A stretch of DNA of 33,499 bases from Comamonadaceae bacterium (GCA_947503685.1 CANNEW010000003.1:1-33499), one strand, 5' to 3'. Shown: positions 6,966 to 15,136, counted from the stretch's first letter. The notes: a model not told the origin generated them from the sequence alone. Program-made: numbers and translations.

Positions 6966-8785
6966 CTATGACAAGCCTGGGCGCGCTTCGCTCTTGGTTG
7001 GGTCGCATCGATGAACAAATTGCCGCCCTTGCTTTAGGGCTGATGATGCTCATTCCAGTGATCGAGATAGCGATGCGACCCATGATGGGCAGCGGCATTG
7101 CCAATGCGCCGGTCGTCGTACAGCACTTAGGGCTGGTGCTTGCGATGTTTGGCGCGCTTGCCGCAGAAAGGCACGGCCATCTTACGTCCTTTAGCTCCAA
7201 TGATGGTAGCAAGGGGCTGGCGCTTGCGTGGCGCTTGGCTCAGCTTCTTGCCGCTGTGGTGTGTGGCATGCTGGCATATGCGAGCTGGCAATTCGTGCTC
7301 ACGGAGCGCGATGCCGCACACACCTTAGCCTATGGCCTGCCCATCTGGACGCTGCAAGCGTGCATGCCCTTGTGCTTTTTGTTGCTGGGTTTTAAATTGG
7401 GTGCTAGGTGTGCAAAGCATTTCAAACTGGGCTACCTCTTGTCCGCAGCGGCGCCCTGCCTGGGCTGGGTCATCGCAGGCCAGTTGGAAGGAACGGCTTT
7501 CTCCCCCTGGCCCGCTTTAGCCTTGCTGGCCGCAGCATTGGTAGCGGGGGCACCGATATTCACTGTTTTGGGTGGCCTGGCCCTTGTGCTTTTCTGGAGC
7601 GAGGGCATGCCCTTGGCTTCGGTGGCCTTGTCGCACTACCAAATTACGGTCAACCCCTCCTTACCCGCGCTGCCATTGTTTACTTTGGCAGGGCTGCTCT
7701 TTGCCCGCACCGGGGCCACGCAAAGGCTCGGCAACTTGTTCCTTATTCTGTTTGGTGGGGGCCTTAAAGGGTCCGTCATCGCGGTCGCATTGTTATGTTC
7801 GTTTTTCACTGCATTTACTGGGGGCAGTGGCGTTACCATTTTGGCGCTTGGCGGACTGATGCTGCCGCTGCTGCGTAATGCGGGTTATCCGGAGAACAAA
7901 GGCATAGGGCTGGTCACCAGCGCCAGCGCCTTAGGCGTGCTGCTGGCCCCTTCCGTGCCGCTCATCATGTACGCGATTGTGGCGCGCGTGCCCATTAGCA
8001 CGATGTTTTTAGCCGGCGCAATACCGGCCTTGGTCATGGTCGTGACTTTGCTGATTTTTGGTGGTTTTTTGCAAACCAAGGCGGATGCGCCCCGCTTGGC
8101 CACCGGGGCAGCAAACGCCGCCCTCTGGCCGACCATTTGGCTCGCGAAATGGGAGATTATGGCGCCGGTGGTGGCGATCGGCTCGCTCGTCAGCGGCTTG
8201 GCTACGCCCATGGAAAGCGCCGCACTGACCGCGACTTATGCCGTGCTGACCCAGGCCTTAGCGCACCGCGAATTGACATGGAAGATATTTTTCTCCTGCC
8301 TGAGTGACGCCGCCCAAATCATTGGCGGGGTACTCCTCATCCTAGGCATGGCGCTGGCACTGACCAATTTCCTGATTGATGCAGGCATTCCCGATGCCGC
8401 GATTACAGCAACGCAAAGCCTGATCCCTAGTAAAGAAATGTTTCTGGCCGCTTTGGTGGTTTTTTTGCTTTTCGCCGGAGCGTTGATGGAAATATTCGCA
8501 GCCATCGTGGTGCTGGTACCTTTGTTGCTGCCCGTAGCCCAAAGCTATGGTATCGAACCCGTGCACTTTGGCATCTTGTTTTTGGCGGCCATGGAGATGG
8601 GCTTTTTGTGCCCACCGGCGGGCATGAATATTTTCTTTGCTTCCGCAATGTTCGGCAAACCCCTCAGCGCAGTCGCCGCCTCGGTAACCCCCGCCTTGAT
8701 GGCCATTTTTGTCGGCAGTTTGCTCATCGCCCTGGTACCCGCATTGTCAACCGCCCTGCCGAAATTTCTGGGATTGATGGCTTAA
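6962..8785 (+). CDS. Fused TRAP transporter permease (small plus large subunits, DctQM)
   Basis: A 607-residue inner-membrane protein. About the first 170 residues form a DctQ-like four-helix small subunit (ALALGLMMLIPVIEIAMRP, LPIWTLQACMPLCFLLLGF). The remainder, from about residue 180, is a DctM-like large subunit with many membrane helices and typical segments such as TAFTGGSGVTILALGGLM, NKGIGLVTSASALGVLLAP and MEMGFLCPPAGMNIF. It drives ion-coupled uptake of the ligand delivered by the binding protein. The start GTG at 6962 overlaps the upstream stop as GTGA; an ATG at 6968 is an alternative. Fusion of Q and M is common in TatT-associated TRAP systems. Confidence 0.93.
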   Translation: MTMTSLGALRSWLGRIDEQIAALALGLMMLIPVIEIAMRPMMGSGIANAPVVVQHLGLVLAMFGALAAERHGHLTSFSSNDGSKGLALAWRLAQLLAAVVCGMLAYASWQFVLTERDAAHTLAYGLPIWTLQACMPLCFLLLGFKLGARCAKHFKLGYLLSAAAPCLGWVIAGQLEGTAFSPWPALALLAAALVAGAPIFTVLGGLALVLFWSEGMPLASVALSHYQITVNPSLPALPLFTLAGLLFARTGATQRLGNLFLILFGGGLKGSVIAVALLCSFFTAFTGGSGVTILALGGLMLPLLRNAGYPENKGIGLVTSASALGVLLAPSVPLIMYAIVARVPISTMFLAGAIPALVMVVTLLIFGGFLQTKADAPRLATGAANAALWPTIWLAKWEIMAPVVAIGSLVSGLATPMESAALTATYAVLTQALAHRELTWKIFFSCLSDAAQIIGGVLLILGMALALTNFLIDAGIPDAAITATQSLIPSKEMFLAALVVFLLFAGALMEIFAAIVVLVPLLLPVAQSYGIEPVHFGILFLAAMEMGFLCPPAGMNIFFASAMFGKPLSAVAASVTPALMAIFVGSLLIALVPALSTALPKFLGLMA

Positions 8786-8862
8786 ATTCAGGCAGCGGGT
8801 GGACGCGGGTTTGCAAGCCCTGGCAACACGCCGCCTATACTTTGTGCCACGAAGGAACCCCT

Positions 8863-9813
8863 ATGCGCACATCCCCCTTTGAGCATATTGCCGTTGTAGG
8901 CGCGGGCGCCGTTGGTAGTTTTTGCGGCGCCATGCTGGCGCGCGCCGGGCATCAGGTCACGCTGATCGGCCGGCCCGCGCATGTGAAGGCGATACAGAAC
9001 CATGGCTTGCAACTGGACTTGGCCCACGCCGCAGGCGTAGAAACCGTCCGCCTGGACGCCAGCACAGATTTCGCAGCTTTGCGCACAGCGGATCTGGTGT
9101 TGTTTTGCGTCAAGTCCACCGATACCTCAGCGCTAGCCCACAGCATGGCCGCCCACGTGGCACCTCAGGCCATCATCATGAGTCTGCAAAACGGCTTAGA
9201 AAATGTAGCCCTTATCGCGAGCGAACTACCCAATCCAGTGGTTCCAACGGTGGTGTATGTGGCCACTGAAATTACAGCGCCCGGCTGCATCAAACACCAT
9301 GGCCGGGGGGAGTTGCTTATAGGCAGCATGCAAGCTTGCAGGCTTGACAATGCGCCAGAAGCCTTCGCGCGCATCGTCGAACTTTTTGCCAGCGCCCAGG
9401 TGCCCGTGCGCATCTCGCAGAACGTGATGGCCGACTTGTGGTCCAAGTTGCTGATTAACTGTGTGTTGAACGCAATTTCCGGCTTGACCCAAACCAGCTA
9501 CGGCCAACTGGCCGCTGTGGACGGGATACAGACCACCCAAAGCGCTCTGTTGCGCGAGGTGCTGGCCGTGGCCCGTGCCGATGGCACAGCACTCGACGAG
9601 GCCACTGCGATGCAAGCCGTGGCCCATATTTCCAAGACTATGGCAGGGCAAAAGTCCTCCACCGCGCAAGACATGGCGCGCCACAAACTCAGTGAGATCG
9701 ACCACCTCAATGGCTTTGTGGTGCGCCGCGGTCAGGCGCTGGGCGTGCCCACGCCGGTGAACCAAGCCATGGTCGCACTGGTTAAATTGGTCGAGTCGAC
9801 CTATATCGCGTAA
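8863..9813 (+). CDS. panE: 2-dehydropantoate 2-reductase family protein
   Basis: A 316-residue NADP-dependent reductase of the ApbA/PanE family, which reduces ketopantoate to pantoate in pantothenate and CoA synthesis. The Rossmann motif GAGAVG is at residues 13-18, right after the first strand (HIAVVGAGAVGSF). Downstream are FCVKSTDT and the catalytic region KLLINCVLNAISGLTQ with Lys195 and Asn199. The ATG at 8863 has a GAAGGA ribosome binding site at 8851-8856; the frame is open upstream, but that part is a shadow of the permease gene. Paralogues of this family with other ketoacid substrates occur, so the panE symbol is probable rather than certain. Confidence 0.85.
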   Translation: MRTSPFEHIAVVGAGAVGSFCGAMLARAGHQVTLIGRPAHVKAIQNHGLQLDLAHAAGVETVRLDASTDFAALRTADLVLFCVKSTDTSALAHSMAAHVAPQAIIMSLQNGLENVALIASELPNPVVPTVVYVATEITAPGCIKHHGRGELLIGSMQACRLDNAPEAFARIVELFASAQVPVRISQNVMADLWSKLLINCVLNAISGLTQTSYGQLAAVDGIQTTQSALLREVLAVARADGTALDEATAMQAVAHISKTMAGQKSSTAQDMARHKLSEIDHLNGFVVRRGQALGVPTPVNQAMVALVKLVESTYIA

Positions 9814-10006
9814 GGCTGACACAAAAGGCCTGGCCTTGATGCACATCAAGCCCTCAGCAGCCCGATAACCTAGGCTTGACAGCATGCGCGCCTACTGGCG
9901 GCGCAGCGCTGATTGCGCGCTGGCTAGAATCAATTGTGCCAACCCCTTGTCTGGGTGCCGCATGCCCGCCCGAGCGGCGGCGGCGTCCTTTGTTTGCGGA
10001 GCCTTG

Positions 10007-11230
10007 ATGAAACACGAACGGCAGGTCGAGCTACTGAAACAAACTTTTGCGCACATTGACGCCAAGACCACGCCTTTATGGGACGCACCCTATTGGAATC
10101 CGGCCGAGCGCTATACCAGTCCAGACCACTTTCAGCGCGAGCTAAGTACGCTGTTTGGCGGGCAAGTGCCCCTGTTGGCCGGCTTCTCGCCAGACCTGCC
10201 TGCCCCCGGGGACTGGTTCACCTGCGATCTGCCCGGTGCGCCCATTTTTTTGACGCGCACCGCCGGGGGAAGCGTCAAAGCGTTTTTGAACATCTGCCGC
10301 CACCGGGGCTCGCGCCTGGTCGGTTTCGCGTTGGATGCCCAAGGCCATTTTTTGCAACACCGCGGCCGGCACCAACACAGCTTTAGCTGCCCCTACCACG
10401 CATGGACCTATGACAACAGCGGCACCTTGATACGCCACACCAATGACATGGGTGGCTTTGCCCAATTGCAAACCCGCATGGAATGCGGACAGTTCAACCT
10501 GATAGAAGTGCCCTGCCTGGAAACCGCTGGCATGCTGCTGGTGCGCCCCCAAGGCAAGGAGCCCATAGATGCCGAGCGCGATACCTTTGGGATGCACAGC
10601 CGCATGGGCGAATTTGGGTTTGCCAATTTTCATTTTTACCAGGAAGTGTTTTGGGACTTTGCCGCCAACTGGAAGCTCTTGCTGGAAACCTTTATGGAGG
10701 GCTACCACATAGCAGCGCTGCATCGTAATACCCTGGCGCCGCGCTTTCGCTGCTACCCGGTGATTTACGAATGCTTCGGCCCGCATGCCCTGTTCCCACT
10801 GCCGCGCAAAAGCATTGACGAGCAGCGCCACTTGCCAGAGGCCCAATGGTCGGTGCTGAAACATGCTTCCACTATTTTTTCGGTCTCGCCGCATGCGGTG
10901 CTCAACATCCCCATGGACGGGCATATGGAGTTGTGGGATTTTCAGCCTCTGGACGTAGGCCGCACCAGGGCGCGGGTACGGTTTTACATACCCCAAGCCA
11001 TTGCCAGCGAGGCCGATGCGGCGCGGTGGAACAAGAGCTGGAAAGTCTCCACCGAAGTGATTTCAGGCGAAGACTTCACCCAGCAACAAAATATCCACAT
11101 CAACCTGGCCAGCGGCCGCCTTCCCGGTGTCGTCTTCGGACAGAACGAGCCCATGCTGTCGCACTTTCACCGGGAATTGGGCAAGCTCACCGGTGTACCG
11201 GATGCACCGCTGCCGGAATCGTTTTTTTGA
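10007..11230 (+). CDS. Rieske ring-hydroxylating oxygenase, alpha subunit
   Basis: A 407-residue Rieske non-heme iron oxygenase. The [2Fe-2S] ligands are Cys97 and His99 (NICRHRG) and Cys128 and His131 (CPYHAW). The C-terminal catalytic domain carries the mononuclear iron ligands His234 and His239 in GYHIAALH, after the NWKLLLETF helix, with a plausible acidic ligand at Asp356 in GEDFTQQQ. The ATG at 10007 follows GGAG at 9998-10001. No beta subunit, ferredoxin or reductase gene is adjacent, so electron partners must lie elsewhere. The substrate is unknown; single-component alpha subunits of this sort act on aromatic acids, quaternary amines and other compounds. Confidence 0.92.
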   Translation: MKHERQVELLKQTFAHIDAKTTPLWDAPYWNPAERYTSPDHFQRELSTLFGGQVPLLAGFSPDLPAPGDWFTCDLPGAPIFLTRTAGGSVKAFLNICRHRGSRLVGFALDAQGHFLQHRGRHQHSFSCPYHAWTYDNSGTLIRHTNDMGGFAQLQTRMECGQFNLIEVPCLETAGMLLVRPQGKEPIDAERDTFGMHSRMGEFGFANFHFYQEVFWDFAANWKLLLETFMEGYHIAALHRNTLAPRFRCYPVIYECFGPHALFPLPRKSIDEQRHLPEAQWSVLKHASTIFSVSPHAVLNIPMDGHMELWDFQPLDVGRTRARVRFYIPQAIASEADAARWNKSWKVSTEVISGEDFTQQQNIHINLASGRLPGVVFGQNEPMLSHFHRELGKLTGVPDAPLPESFF

Positions 11231-11262
11231 TGCGCTTGGACGCGCTCTAGGCGCTGCCCCGA

Positions 11263-12171
11263 TCAATACGCTATTGGCACATGCATCGCCGGCTCCTTAT
11301 GCCAGGCCCAGTAGGTATCGGAAAGCTTGCGGGTGAGCGGACCGATGGCGCCATCGGCCACATTGTGCCCATCGACGCGCGTGACCGGCAACACACCACC
11401 ACCAGAGCTGGAAATAAAGGCTTCGTCGGCAGCGCGAAATTCGGTGGCGCTGACGGGACGTATCTGCACTTGCAAGCCCAGTGACTGCGCAATCTCTATG
11501 ACGGTGCGGCGGGTTATGCCTTCCAGCATGCCCTGGTCCGGCGTAATCAACTGGCCTCCAGCCACACAAAACACATTAAAGCCCGGCCCTTCCACTACGT
11601 GGTCTTTGTCATCCACCAGCACCACGCTGTCGGCACCGCCGTCCAGGGCATCGAGCAAGCCCATGGTCAGGTCATTCCAGTGGTAGTTTTTGGTCGTCGG
11701 GTCCACCGAGGCCGCCGGTATGCGCTGCACGTGGCTGATGCGCAAATGTAGGCCGGTGGCGCGTTGCTGCGCGTTTGCAATCCAGACAAAAGGCACAGCA
11801 AACGCATAAAACTGGTTTACCGCCTGGCGCGGATCGCGCGAGCCCCAAGGCGTTTGCCCGCGCGTGCATAGCATTTCCACATACGAGGCCCGCAAGCCGC
11901 TGCGGCGCACACACTCGCTCAGGATGGCGGTAATTTGCGCATCATCCACGCCGGGGTCCAAGCGCCAGCGCTGGCAACTGCGCGCGAAGCGCTCAAGATG
12001 TGTATCCAAGCGAAAAAACGCACCGTCCCATACAGTGACTACATCGTAGGTGGCATCCGAGTGCAAAAAACCCAGGTCGGTGATCGGAATACTGGCATCT
12101 GCAATGGGCACGTACTGGTCGCGCACATAGGCGCAGCCTTTGGAGAAATCTGGGGATTCATGGTCGGGCAT
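11263..12171 (-). CDS. Class IV PLP-dependent aminotransferase
   Basis: A 302-residue member of the fold type IV aminotransferase group, which includes D-amino acid transaminase, branched-chain aminotransferase and aminodeoxychorismate lyase. The PLP-binding lysine is Lys161 in TTKNYHWNDL. A Glu near residue 195 in VVEGPGFNVFCV fits the one that contacts the PLP nitrogen, and EGITRRTVIEIA is the phosphate-binding segment. The N-terminal part (IPITDLGFLHSDATYDVV) is also typical of the family. It is convergent with the Rieske oxygenase, with only 32 bases between stops. Specificity among family members cannot be settled from the sequence; D-alanine or branched-chain transamination are both possible. 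Confidence 0.88.
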   Translation of the reverse strand: MPDHESPDFSKGCAYVRDQYVPIADASIPITDLGFLHSDATYDVVTVWDGAFFRLDTHLERFARSCQRWRLDPGVDDAQITAILSECVRRSGLRASYVEMLCTRGQTPWGSRDPRQAVNQFYAFAVPFVWIANAQQRATGLHLRISHVQRIPAASVDPTTKNYHWNDLTMGLLDALDGGADSVVLVDDKDHVVEGPGFNVFCVAGGQLITPDQGMLEGITRRTVIEIAQSLGLQVQIRPVSATEFRAADEAFISSSGGGVLPVTRVDGHNVADGAIGPLTRKLSDTYWAWHKEPAMHVPIAY

Positions 12172-12482
12172 GGCGGAACTCCTGCTTTTGAACCTGGGCG
12201 CGCGCAGTGTCGCCGAAAAACGCGCGGTTCAGATCTTGCAATTAGAGAGCAGCGTTCCCGCTTTGGCCTGCAAACGGCCAGTGGAAGCCCATTTTTGCCA
12301 CTCAACGGGGCTGACTCGGCCAACACCTAGGGTTTGCGTTGCTCTAGCTTGAGCCCTAAATGCGACAAGCCAAATAAACATAGAGCCTGCAGCAGGCCTT
12401 CAAAACAGTGTCCTACACACGGAGTGCCTCTTGGCGCTTGCGTGGGCAAGTCAACATCGCGGGGTTGGCGTTCGCTTGTACG
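12172..12482. other. Intergenic stretch without a recognisable gene
   Basis: Read on both strands, this 311-base stretch holds no protein I can recognise and no RNA gene. It must contain the promoter of the leftward aminotransferase at its left end. Short open frames here are shadows of the aminotransferase frame or chance. Confidence 0.4.
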
Positions 12483-12638
12483 CTAGTCGTAATGCGTCCA
12501 CATCCGCAAGACACGAACCGTGCGCTGCTCCGAAAACACTTCATAGACCAGACGGTGTTGGATGTTGATCCGTCTCGAATACGCACCCGAGAGGTCATCC
12601 ACCAGCTTCTCAAAGGGCGGCGGGTTTTGGAAAGGATC
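12483..12638 (-). pseudogene. Truncated Txe/YoeB family toxin (C-terminal remnant)
   Basis: Reading the minus strand from 12638 to the TAG at 12483-12485 gives 51 codons that match the C-terminal part of YoeB/Txe mRNA interferases: DPFQNPPPFEKLVDDLSGAY, then SRRINIQHRLVYEV, then VRVLRMWTHYD. The conserved ISRRI..HRLVY-type core and the final HY are present. Upstream the frame shows no start and hits a TGA (12672-12674) just beyond a palindrome, so the N-terminal third is missing. No antitoxin of the YefM/Phd type is next to it. It is a remnant, unlikely to be functional. Confidence 0.75.
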
Positions 12639-12642
12639 TGAG

Positions 12643-12666
12643 AAGTGTCGGGTCAAACCGACACTT
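12643..12666. repeat. Perfect 9-bp inverted repeat at the toxin truncation point
   Basis: AAGTGTCGG (12643-12651) and CCGACACTT (12658-12666) form a perfect hairpin with a 6-base loop (GTCAAA). There is no T-tract on either side, so a simple terminator is unlikely. It sits a few bases from the place where the YoeB remnant loses homology, suggesting the end of an inserted element or a deletion junction. Confidence 0.6.
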
Positions 12667-12767
12667 GCACATCAGGTAGTAGCTTTCTGCGGGGTGACCA
12701 GTACCAGGACACGCGAAGGCGACGATCCTGGCAAGGGCCCAGAGCGAATAGGTGGCCCCTTACCCAA

Positions 12768-13421
12768 TCAATTTAAAAGATGTCCTGTCTTCACAAAGAT
12801 AGTGCAGCCCTCTTTGCTGAAGGGCTGGTGCAGGCTCATGTGAGGACTTCTGATCCATGAGCCGGCCCGATAGCGTCCATACTCATCTTCAAACACGCCA
12901 TCGACTACAAAGATCTCTTCCCCGCCATGGTGTCTGTGTGGATTGAAATAGGTTTGAGGTGCCCACTTCACTAAAGTAGATCCACTGCCCTGTCGCATCA
13001 GCGGCATGACATTCAGACCGGGCACCATACCTTGAAACCAAGGCGCAGTTTCAGTATTCAGCACTTCTCGCTCTACTTGATCCGGACCAAGGTGGCGTAA
13101 CTTTACAAAAAGAATACAGCCGGTCTTGCTATAGGGTGCATGTGAAGAGCCGGGAGGATTCATGATGTAGGTGCCAGCGGGATAGTCGCCAGCCTCATCG
13201 CTGAATACTCCATCCAGCACCAATATCTCTTCACCATACTCATGGCTATGGGTTTGAAACTTAGATCCAGGTTGATACCTAACGATAGATGTTGCTTTTG
13301 CGACCTCATCACCAGTGCGCTCAAGCATTCGCCTCTCAACCCCAGACTCAGGGCTGGGAATCCAAAATAAATCATTGTGGTTAATCACCACCCTCTTGCT
13401 GTAATCGGCATTGATATCCAT
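12768..13421 (-). CDS. Double-cupin protein, ChrR-cupin type
   Basis: A 217-residue protein made of two similar cupin barrels. The first has metal-binding residues His58, His60, Glu64 or Glu65 and His94 (THSHEYGEE, then PPGSSHAPYSKTGC). The second repeats the pattern with His162, His164 and Glu168 (PHRHHGGEEIFVVDGVFEDE). The internal repeat, including the shared FSDEAGDYPAGT / FEDEYGRYRAGS and GC.(I/L)FVK elements, shows an ancient duplication. The cupins resemble the C-terminal domain of the anti-sigma factor ChrR, but the zinc-binding anti-sigma domain is absent and no ECF sigma gene is adjacent. A metal-bound sensor or enzyme role is therefore inference. Confidence 0.85.
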   Translation of the reverse strand: MDINADYSKRVVINHNDLFWIPSPESGVERRMLERTGDEVAKATSIVRYQPGSKFQTHSHEYGEEILVLDGVFSDEAGDYPAGTYIMNPPGSSHAPYSKTGCILFVKLRHLGPDQVEREVLNTETAPWFQGMVPGLNVMPLMRQGSGSTLVKWAPQTYFNPHRHHGGEEIFVVDGVFEDEYGRYRAGSWIRSPHMSLHQPFSKEGCTIFVKTGHLLN

Positions 13422-13635
13422 TTATTACATCTCAGAAATTTTGGAAAAGCACTAAAGCATAGCAACAAACTAGCATGGCTATGCGGCCCGACCCAATGTC
13501 ATCTTGCGTCCGGTAGCGGAGTTGCATTTTTCGCTGAACTTTAAGCTATGTCGGCCAGCGTCGAGCATGATTTGACCTTTTAGGCACTAACCTGGAGGGG
13601 ATACTTGGTAGTCTTTGCCTGCTCAATAACCTGCC

Positions 13636-13857
13636 ATGAATCCCCTGAACCCCAAGAAACTGCTGCTGAGCAAATGGACTGCCGTGACGCCCGTGGCCAA
13701 GCAAAAGCACTACCTTGTCAGTCGGGTGATCAAAACAGACTCGCCCACCGATCCTATTGAATTGGTGGAAATCGAATCCGTGTTTTCCAAGGCAACCCAG
13801 GTCATCCCCTGGCGCGATCTGCAAGACGCTGACATCTGGCGCCAGGGTTGGGTTTGA
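13636..13857 (+). CDS. Small Trp-rich conserved protein (TIGR02450 / DUF2389)
   Basis: A 73-residue protein matching the short tryptophan-rich family TIGR02450, known in Proteobacteria and cyanobacteria but without assigned function. The features are NPKKLLLSKWTAVTP at the start, KHYLVSRV, DPIELVEIESVF and the ending IPWRDLQDADIWRQGW. It has no signal peptide or membrane segment. It is a single-gene unit between the leftward bicupin gene and the tRNA gene. No clear Shine-Dalgarno precedes the ATG. Confidence 0.85.
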   Translation: MNPLNPKKLLLSKWTAVTPVAKQKHYLVSRVIKTDSPTDPIELVEIESVFSKATQVIPWRDLQDADIWRQGWV

Positions 13858-14086
13858 ATTGCAAATTCCCCCACTGACCATTTGAAGAGGACTGGGAATC
13901 CCCGCGGCACACCTGCGCTAACTGAGAAAAGTCGATCTGCTTCAAGCTCTAAGGTCCAAAACCCCAGCTTAGCTTCGAAGTTTGGCCAGGGCAACCGGAA
14001 CTCATACTACGCAGTGCGCGCGCATTAATATGAAACAGGCCCGGTTAGCATTAGGCACCAGACAATCGATGCGCAAGCGCCTATGC

Positions 14087-14092
14087 CATAAT
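14087..14092 (+). promoter_or_regulatory. Candidate -10 box of the tRNA-Leu promoter
   Basis: CATAAT lies about 20 bases before the 5' end of tRNA-Leu, which would put the transcript start near 14099. No good -35 is seen; GACAAT at 14061-14066 is 20 bases upstream, longer than ideal. Confidence 0.35.
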
Positions 14093-14112
14093 GCCCGTCT
14101 TCGCTGCACACT

Positions 14113-14197
14113 GCCCGGGTGGTGAAATTGGTAGACGCAGGGGACTCAAAATCCCCCGCCGCAAGGCGTGCCGGTTCGATTCCGGCCTCGGGCACCA
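14113..14197 (+). tRNA. tRNA-Leu (anticodon CAA)
   Basis: An 85-base class II tRNA. The acceptor arm GCCCGGG pairs with CTCGGGC (one G-U pair), followed by discriminator A and an encoded CCA at 14195-14197. The D-arm region TGGTGAAATTGGTAGACGC, the anticodon loop CTCAAAA (anticodon CAA) on a GGGGA/TCCCC stem, a variable arm and the T-loop GGTTCGATTCC are all present. It decodes UUG. Integrase remnants lie downstream of its 3' end, where integrating elements commonly attach. Confidence 0.97.
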
Positions 14198-14248
14198 CAA
14201 GCTAAGTCTTGTTGCAAAGCGCTCAGTCGCTTTGAGTCGCACAATCAG

Positions 14249-14277
14249 CCGTTCTCCAATGGGAGAACGGTTTTTTT
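14249..14277 (+). terminator. Rho-independent terminator after tRNA-Leu
   Basis: A perfect 9-base stem, CCGTTCTCC and GGAGAACGG, with an AATG loop is followed by seven T residues. It lies about 50 bases after the tRNA 3' end and would end its transcript. Confidence 0.92.
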
Positions 14278-14393
14278 CGCCCAATTGACTCGGTGTGAGT
14301 CGACTCGACTAATGTCGAAAAATGTTGAGTCGCGTACTAGAATTACCCGTAATTCCCCCGACGACGGGGAAACAACTCAGGGTAATAGCATCC

Positions 14394-14475
14394 ATCCGCA
14401 TTGGTCCCACCAGCATCTACTTGCTGCCCGAAAGGCGCAAAAAAATAGCGGCCATCGAGACTTTGGAAGTGAATA
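14394..14475 (+). pseudogene. Tyrosine recombinase C-terminal remnant, copy A
   Basis: A short piece encoding SIYLLPERRKKIAAIETL, the tail of a phage-type integrase including the tyrosine of the active site in the TTSIY-like context (here PTSIY). It is closely similar to copy B at 15210-15289. Relative to copy B it has lost two bases (GAGAC instead of GAGAGAC), which shifts the frame past the normal stop. The rest of the gene is absent. Confidence 0.7.
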
Positions 14476-14507
14476 AAGCGGGCGACCAAGCCCGCGCCCT
14501 GCCTGCA

Positions 14508-14828
14508 TTAAATTACCCCCACAACCAGCAGCAACGCTCTATCAACCGCCCGCATTCGGTCATCCTCAAGACCGCCAAACGGTGCGCTTATTTTTGAGCG
14601 AGGCAGTGTGGACAATTTGTCCACCATCACCTGAGACAATACGCGAAGCCCATTGTGTGTTGTGGGCTCTACCGTCACCCGGAATGCCGCTGTACGCAGT
14701 TCACTGGTGACTGGGCATAACACCACACTTTCCAACTCAGCTAGCAAATCAGTTTGGACAATCAGCGCCGGGCGCGGCTTGCCATAATCACCTTGAAGCG
14801 AAACAGTCACCAAATCCCCACGCTGCAT
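14508..14828 (-). CDS. MazF/PemK-family toxin (mRNA interferase)
   Basis: A 106-residue protein of the MazF/PemK/CcdB-like fold, an endoribonuclease that cleaves mRNA when released from its antitoxin. Typical features are the start MQRGDLVTVSLQGDYGKPRP with the conserved R3 and the PRPALIVQTDLL strand, then VVLCPVTSE and LSQVMVDKLSTLPRSKI. Its ATG overlaps the stop of the antitoxin gene by one base (TAATG), so the pair is translationally coupled. It lies between two integrase remnants, consistent with horizontal acquisition. No disabling change is visible. Confidence 0.92.
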   Translation of the reverse strand: MQRGDLVTVSLQGDYGKPRPALIVQTDLLAELESVVLCPVTSELRTAAFRVTVEPTTHNGLRVLSQVMVDKLSTLPRSKISAPFGGLEDDRMRAVDRALLLVVGVI

Positions 14829-15049
14829 TACTTCCAGCCCTCGATATGGCCAGCGGCTTCCTCGGCAAAACGGATTGCCTCAGTTTCATGAGCCTCGCCC
14901 TTGAGCAACAGGCATTGCATCCTCACATCGGCGGCAAAACTGGCCAGCCGGGTATCGGGTACCCAAAATTGAACCGGGCGCAGTCCTGCCGCCCGCATGC
15001 GCTCGCGTGAGAGTGTGACCTTGGATGTAGAAAAGTTAGCTGAGGGCAT
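14828..15049 (-). CDS. MazE-type antitoxin (DUF3018 family)
   Basis: A 73-residue antitoxin partner for the MazF-type toxin immediately downstream. The segment MRAAGLRPVQFWVPDTR is characteristic of the DUF3018 antitoxin family; the C-terminus (EAIRFAEEAAGHIEGWK) would be the toxin-binding tail. Two tandem ATGs lie at 15050-15052 and 15047-15049; AAGGAG just upstream is better spaced for the second, which is used here. The N-terminal part should bind the operator upstream of the pair. Confidence 0.88.
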   Translation of the reverse strand: MPSANFSTSKVTLSRERMRAAGLRPVQFWVPDTRLASFAADVRMQCLLLKGEAHETEAIRFAEEAAGHIEGWK

Positions 15050-15070
15050 CATTCACTCCTTAATCGAAAA

Positions 15071-15099
15071 ATCATGCAAAGTAACATGATACTATGCAT
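15071..15099. promoter_or_regulatory. Candidate operator of the MazEF pair
   Basis: Upstream of the antitoxin start are a perfect inverted repeat ATCATG (15071-15076) / CATGAT (15085-15090) and a nearby ATGCAT palindrome (15094-15099). Palindromes at this distance are usual for autoregulated toxin-antitoxin promoters. Confidence 0.45.
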
Positions 15100-15136
15100 G
15101 AGATGTTCATTGGACAGCCGTCGGCTTTTGCGCCGA

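Noticed and set aside
12408-12641. Plus-strand ORF of 77 codons
   Set aside because: It is the antisense of the YoeB remnant; the minus-strand reading has clear family similarity.
13848-13900. Sequence resembling the terminal repeats of IS21-type elements (AAATTCCCCCACTGACC)
   Set aside because: Only one short match without a partner end, target duplication or transposase; too weak to call.
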